Assembly (NCBI GenBank): GCA_018609055.1
Contig: JABAYJ010000005.1
Location: 62,001-126,000 of the forward strand
DNA: 64,000 nt
From: Flavobacteriales bacterium
Lineage (GTDB): Bacteria; Bacteroidota; Bacteroidia; Flavobacteriales_D; CAJJDF01
Reading direction: 5' to 3'
This document shows positions 63,712-64,000 of this stretch, one piece after another; within the stretch, counting starts at the first letter, position 1, and each line of letters opens with the position of its first letter. The notes beneath the pieces are model-generated. The model did not search any database and was not told the DNA's origin. It worked only from the letters and a program-made list of their open reading frames with translations. The position numbers and the translations under genes were made by a program.

Positions 63712-64000
63712 TTACTTAGTGATAATTACTTTTTCAGTTCTTACAGTTTTGTTGTTAGCTACAACTGATACAAAATAAATACCAGGTGTTAGTCCTGAAG
63801 TATTTACTCTCAGTAATTCAGAGTTACCAGCTATTATTTTAGTGTAAACTTTTCTTCCAGTAAGATCCATTATTTCTATAGATTTATTAGCCTCATTAGA
63901 GTTTAAATCAATATTCAATAAGTTAGTTGCTGGATTTGGGTAAATACTAAGTTTAGTGATTCTTTCAATTTCATTTAGACTAGCAGTTCCTGCAACACCA
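63712..64000 (-). CDS. C-terminal end of a T9SS type A cargo protein, cut by the window edge
   Basis: The frame is open to the right edge, with no start inside the window. The 95 visible residues form a type A sorting domain: LSIYPNPATNLLNIDL, then IEIMDLTGRKVYTK, GLTPGIYFVSV and a final KVIITK. The TTG at 63916-63918 is an internal Leu, not a start. The rest of the protein, and so its function, is outside the window. Ends with a good terminator. Confidence 0.93.
   Translation of the reverse strand, partial: GVAGTASLNEIERITKLSIYPNPATNLLNIDLNSNEANKSIEIMDLTGRKVYTKIIAGNSELLRVNTSGLTPGIYFVSVVANNKTVRTEKVIITK

Noticed and set aside
1..64000. Mobile elements, prophage, CRISPR arrays, toxin-antitoxin or defence islands
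   Set aside because: No transposase, integrase, direct-repeat array or defence gene motif was found; the DUF4268 protein alone is not enough to call a defence system.

Overview
The window is visibly AT-rich, densely coded DNA from a member of the Bacteroidota, most likely Flavobacteriales. The evidence is: type IX secretion genes (SprA, PorZ) and proteins with T9SS sorting domains; promoters of the Bacteroidota form TAnnTTTG with no clear Shine-Dalgarno sequences; an sdhC-sdhA-sdhB operon with a single fused cytochrome b558 anchor; a SusC/TonB-type receptor with a carboxypeptidase-like N-terminal domain; and outer-membrane assembly genes (waaA, lnt). It reads as ordinary chromosome: no insertion sequence, prophage, CRISPR array or integrase was seen.

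Layout. 1-5.8 kb, minus strand: a membrane protein cut by the window edge, a frameshifted T9SS type B protein, acpP-fabF, and the succinate dehydrogenase operon. 5.9-13.7 kb, plus strand: CvpA, a large periplasmic/outer-membrane fusion protein, a half-length TauE, an M20 amidohydrolase and PorZ. 13.8-18.7 kb: three large polytopic membrane proteins of GT-C type. 18.7-20.1 kb: an overlapping set of LytTR regulator, lone receiver and lone HPt protein. 20.2-24.7 kb: trpS, rnhA, purN, yebC and a class III aminotransferase. 24.7-26.3 kb: an ECF sigma factor, a membrane anti-sigma candidate and a Spy-like periplasmic protein. 26.4-33.8 kb: a broken lipoprotein gene, waaA, a TonB receptor, a beta-barrel protein, a DUF4268 protein, a second LytTR regulator and a broken SH3 gene. 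33.8-37.2 kb: recQ, a flavin reductase-like protein and a DUF3127 protein with an SSB-like C-terminal tip.

37.2-45.0 kb is the most unusual part. It is a compact unit of seven genes joined by 1-4 base overlaps or zero gaps: three methyltransferases, two B12-binding-type radical SAM enzymes, a CxxCH lipoprotein and a GT87-like polytopic mannosyltransferase interrupted at a run of nine G. A terminator lies before it and a promoter after it. I read it as a candidate uncharacterised pathway that builds or modifies a lipid-linked or cell-surface glycan; the product is unknown.

45.0-64 kb: a tandem VOC protein with gltX, a small conserved-looking protein, a secreted M43 metalloprotease, a coiled-coil protein of the zf-RING_7 type without its cysteines, an RND/MMPL exporter, lnt, tRNA-Phe, the very large sprA, ruvA, and the C-terminal end of another T9SS cargo protein.

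Four genes carry clear disabling changes (two single-base frameshifts at G runs, one premature stop, and one gene with both a lost A and a stop). The two G-run cases could be phase-variable switches or assembly errors; the sequence alone cannot decide. Several genes have a -7 box only 2-6 bases before the start codon, suggesting leaderless mRNAs, and these promoters also correct several start sites.
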